A stretch of 64,000 bases of DNA from positions 1-64,000 of the forward strand of contig NW_027018153.1 of NCBI RefSeq assembly GCF_032854445.1, written 5' to 3'. Made by a program: the position numbers and the translations under genes. Within the stretch, counting starts at the first letter, position 1, and the number at the start of each line of letters is the position of its first letter. This document shows positions 60,506 to 64,000 of the stretch, one piece after another. The stretch comes from Liolophura sinensis. Taxonomy: Eukaryota; Mollusca; Polyplacophora; Chitonida; Chitonidae. The notes under the pieces are model-generated. The model was given only the letters and a program-made list of their open reading frames with translations. It was not told the DNA's origin and ran no database searches.

Positions 60506-63500
60506 AGCTGGAGATGCCTGGCCCAATTGCGCATCTTTTGGCACCTTATTGATGTGGGTCAGTGTTCAATTGTACTTTTTACAGCGGACTGTATCAAGTA
60601 CCTTGTGTTTTTTTTATATACAAATGGTGTGGTTTTTCTACATGTAGATAAAGACATTGAGTTTGTCTTCGACTTAGAAGTAAGACAACTGCTGGGTGAG
60701 TTAAATGGGATTGGCCCGACAATTTGACGTCGTCTGGGCTACCGAAGGGCACATAACTTATAATGAAAAGTTGAATATAGTAATGACCAGTCGCGATTGT
60801 ACATAGTTAATGTAGCCGATTTCAATTCGCAAAAAGACCAGGCAAAAATCCAAAAGTAGAAAAACTGTTCCAATGCTGATGGTAAGAGGCTAATCCGACG
60901 TATTTTTTGACGAGAAATCGAATGGTGCAAACCACGTTGCTCTCCGACCAATACTTTTGGCTGTAGCCACAAATGAATAATCATTGATGTCAAGATCACG
61001 TGCCCAGCAACGGCTCTTACTCCATGGAAACCAAGGAAATTTGCAATTTTCAACAGCTGGAGATGCCTGGCCCAATTACGCATCTTTTGGCACCTTATTG
61101 ATGTGGGTCAGTGTTCAATTGTACTTTTTACAGCGGACTGTATCAAGTACCTTGTGTTTTTTTTATATACAAATGGTGTGGTTTTTCTACATGTAGATAA
61201 AGGACATTGAGTTTGTCTTCGACTTAGAAGTAAGACAACTGCTGGGTGAGTTAAATGGGCTTGGCCAAAGATTTGACGTCGTCTGGGCTACCGAAGGGCA
61301 CATAACTTATAATGAAAAGTTGAATATAGTAATGACCAGTCGCGATTGTACATAGTTAATGTAGCCGATTTCAATCGCAAAAAGACCAGGCAAAAATCCA
61401 AAAGTAGAAAACTGTTCCAATGCTGCTGGTAAGAGGCTAATCCGACGTATTTTTTGACGAGAAATCGAATGGTGCAAACCACGTTGCTCTCCGACCAATA
61501 CTTTTGGCTGTAGCCACAAATGAATAATCATTGATATCAAGATCACGTGCCCAGCAACGGCTCTTACTCCATGGAAACCAAGGAAATTTGCAATTTTTCA
61601 ACAGCTGGAGATGCCTGGCCCAATTGCGCATCTTTTGGCACCTTATTGATGTGGGTCAGTGTTCAATTGTACTTTTTACAGCGGACTGTATCAAGTACCT
61701 TGTGTTTTTTTTATATACAAATGGTGTGGTTTTTCTACATGTAGATAAAGACATTGAGTTTGTCTTCGACTTAGAAGTAAGACATTTGCTGGGTGAGTTA
61801 AATGGGCTTGGCCAAAGATTTGACGTCGTCTGGGCTACCGAAGTGCACATAACTTATAATGAAAAGTTGAATATAGTAATGACCAGTCGCGATTGTACAT
61901 AGTTAATGTAGCCGATTTCAATACGCAAAAAGACCAGGCAAAAATCCAAAAGTAGAAAAAACTGTTCAATGCTGCTGGTAAGAAGGCTAATCCGACGTAT
62001 TTTTTGACGAGAAATCGAATGGTGCAAACCACGTTGCTCTCCGACCAATACTTTTGGCTGTAGCCACAAATGAATAATCATTGATGTCAAGATCACGTGC
62101 CCAGCAACGGCTCTTACTCCATGGAACCAAGGAAATTTGCAATTTTTCAACAGCTGGAGATGCCTGGCCCAATTGCGGCATCTTTTGGCACCTTATTGAT
62201 GTGGGTCAGTGTTCAATTGTACTTTTTACAGCGGACTGTATCAAGTACCTTGTGTTTTTTTTATATACAAATGGTGTGGTTTTTCTACATGTAGATAAAG
62301 ACATTGAGTTTGTCTTCGACTTAGAAGTAAGAACATTTGCTGGGTGAGTTAAATGGGCTTGGCCCAAAGATTTGACGTCGTCTGGGCTACCGAAGGACAC
62401 ATAACTTATAATGAAAAGTTGAATATAGTAATGACCAGTCGCGATTGTACATAGTTAATGTAGCCGATTTCAATTAGAAAAAATACCAGGCAAAAATCCA
62501 AAAGTGGAAAAACTGTTCCAATGCTGCTGGTAAGAGGCTAATCCGACGTATCTTTTGACGAGAAATCGAATGGGTGCAAACCGCGTTGCTCTCCGACCAA
62601 TACTTTTGGCTGTAGCCACAAATGAATAATCATTGATGTCAAGATCACGTGCCCAGCAACGGCTCTTACTCCATGGAAACCAAGGAAATTTGCAATTTTT
62701 CAACAGCTGGAGATGCCTGGCCCCAATTGCGCATCTTTTGGCACCTTATTGATGTGGGTCAGTGTTCAATTGTACTTTTTACAGCGGACTGTATCAAGTA
62801 CCTTGTGTTTTTTTTATATACAAATGGTGTGGTTTTTCTACCATGTAGATAAAGACATTGGAGTTTGTCTTCGACTTAGAAGTAAGACAACTGCTGGGTG
62901 AGTTAAATGGGCTTGGCCCAAAGATTTGACGTCGTCTGGGCTACCGAAGGGCACATAACTTATAATGAAAAGTTGAATATAGTAATGACCAGTCGCGATT
63001 GTACATAGTTAATGTAGCCGATTTCAATTAGAAAAAATACCAAGGCAAAAATCCAAAGTGGAAAAAACTGTTCCAATGCTGCTGGTAAGAGGCTAATCCG
63101 ACGTATTTTTTGACGAGAAATCGAATGGTGCAAACCGCGTTGCTCTCCGACTAATACTTTTGGCTGTAGCCAACAAATGAATAATCATTGATGTCAAGAT
63201 CACGTGCCCGGCAACGGCTCTTACTCCATGGAAACCAAGGAAATTTGCAATTTTTCAACAGCTGGAGATGCCTGGCCCAATTGCGCATCTTTTGGCACCT
63301 TATTGATGTGGGTCAGTGTTCAATTGTACTTTTTACAGCGGACTGTATCAAGTACCTTGTGTTTTTTTTATATACAAATGGTGTGGTTTTTCTACATGTA
63401 GATAAAGACATTGAGTTTGTCTCGACTTAGAAGTAAGACAACTGCTGGGTGAGTTAAATGGGATTGGCCCAACAATTTGACGTCGTCTGGGCTACCGAAG

Positions 63501-64000
63501 GGCACATAACTTATAATGAAAAGTTGAATATAGTAATGACCAGTCGCGATTGTACATAGTTAATGTAGCCGATTTTAATTCGCAAAAAGACCAGGCAAAA
63601 ATCCAAAAAGTAGAAAAACTGTTCCAATGCTGCTGGTAAGAGGCTAATCCGACGTATTTTTGACGAGAAATCGAATGGTGCAAACCACGTTGCTCTCTAC
63701 GACTAATACTTTTGGCTGTAGCCACAAATGAATAATCATTGATATCAAGATCACGTGCCCAGCAACGGCTCTTACTCCATGGGAAACCAAGGAAATTTGC
63801 AATTTTTCAACAGCTGGAGATGCCTGGCCCAATTGCGGCATCTTTTGGCACCTTATTGATGTGGGTCAGTGTTCAATTGTACTTTTTACAGCGGACTGTA
63901 TCAAGTACCTTGTGTTTTTTTTATATACAAATGGTGTGGTTTTTCTACATGTAGATAAAGACATTGAGTTTGTCTTCGACTTAGAAGTAAGACATTTGCT
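60506..64000 (+). repeat. Right-edge block M111-M117, rich in single-base indels
   Basis: Starts: 60506, 61055, 61603, 62152, 62705, 63260, 63812 (partial). M111 begins a third copy of the right tetramer (gggattggcccgacaattt), and the related gggattggcccaacaattt returns at about 63460. From about 61045 onward unit lengths become irregular (549, 548, 549, 553, 555, 552 bp) through single-base insertions and losses such as aaaggacatt (61200), tttcaatcgc (61370), attgcggcatc (62175 and 63835), taccatgtag (62840), ttggagtttg (62860) and catgggaaacc (63780). Confidence 0.85.

Larger units (their letters stand above)
1..64000 (+). repeat. Satellite DNA array, ~550 bp monomer, 116 complete copies plus one partial
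   Basis: Every part of the window aligns to one unit of about 550 bp, all head to tail in one orientation. With agctggagat as unit start, the first monomer begins at 1, the last complete one at 63260 and a partial one at 63812. Nearly all interior monomers are exactly 550 bp; exceptions are 546-552 bp, and 548-555 bp near the ends. GC is about 40.5% (223 of 550 by hand count in the monomer at 2749). Copies differ mainly by substitutions, many shared between non-adjacent copies. No unique sequence, inverted copy, transposon or gene interrupts the array. Such arrays are typical of eukaryotic heterochromatin; whether this one is centromeric cannot be told from sequence. I do not recognise the family. 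Confidence 0.98.

Noticed and set aside
1-64000. CRISPR array
   Set aside because: The period is 550 bp, the units touch without unique spacers, and there are no cas genes. Simple tandem satellite explains everything.
1-64000. Tandemly repeated protein-coding gene
   Set aside because: Frames do not join across units because 550 is not a multiple of three; both strands are equally open, several copies are interrupted and no domain is recognisable.
1-64000. rRNA (5S or large rDNA), snRNA, tRNA or spliced-leader gene array
   Set aside because: I found none of the conserved 5S, U6, tRNA A/B-box or known spliced-leader sequences I could compare by eye. A structure search such as Infernal/Rfam would settle it.
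1-64000. Transposon or LTR-derived array, or Helitron-type satellite
   Set aside because: No terminal repeats, target-site duplications, transposase remnants or defined ends can be seen; the unit has no natural boundary.
1-64000. Pure assembly or rolling-circle artefact copying one unit
   Set aside because: Monomers carry many linked, non-adjacent variants in structured order, which an artefact copying one unit would not produce. Local collapse or misjoin remains possible at 13.2, 20.3 and 28.8 kb.

Overview
The window contains one thing: a tandem satellite DNA array. From base 1 to base 64000 it is the same ~550 bp unit repeated head to tail, always in the same orientation, with no gene, RNA gene, mobile element or unique spacer. 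Taking agctggagat as the unit start, there are 116 complete monomers (M1-M116, starts 1 to 63260) and a partial 117th (63812-64000). Almost all monomers are exactly 550 bp; indels are 1 bp apart from one 4 bp deletion and slightly longer changes near the right end. Both array edges lie outside the window. GC is about 40-41% (hand count of one monomer). An array of this size and regularity indicates a eukaryote, in a centromeric, pericentromeric, subtelomeric or sex-chromosome-type heterochromatin block. I cannot name the species. CpG is barely depleted, which fits an invertebrate or another lineage with little germline CpG methylation better than a vertebrate or flowering plant, but this is weak evidence.

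The information lies in the variants. Recurrent substitutions define monomer subtypes, and their order shows a patchwork of local higher-order repeats (HORs) of different sizes: a 4-mer (9.35-13.75 kb), a 6-mer with rearranged partial copies (14.85-22.55 kb), a 9-mer (22.55-29.15 kb), a 12-unit block whose second copy has only 8 units (31.9-42.9 kb), a 3-mer (50.6-53.9 kb) and another 4-mer (56.1-60.5 kb). At several junctions the switch from one subtype to another falls inside a monomer and can be bracketed to 100-165 bp, as expected for unequal crossover or gene conversion.

There are two subfamily domains. The left one (1 to ~28.8 kb) carries the gactttgag, cctgaccca, cagactttatcatg and gaaatcag variants. 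The right one (~28.9 kb to the end) carries cccggcaac, gcgcatgtttt, gtatcttttg and mostly caactgctg. The switch is abrupt, at 28,752-28,916. Single-base indels are concentrated in the first ~1.1 kb and last ~3 kb, which looks more like lower consensus quality at contig ends than biology.

Open reading frames of 64-133 codons recur on both strands in nearly every monomer. They are by-products of repetition: the unit length is not a multiple of three, both strands are equally open, several copies are broken, and most recurrent variants would be non-synonymous. I found no support for a new gene system. The noteworthy content is the HOR mosaic and its recombination junctions.
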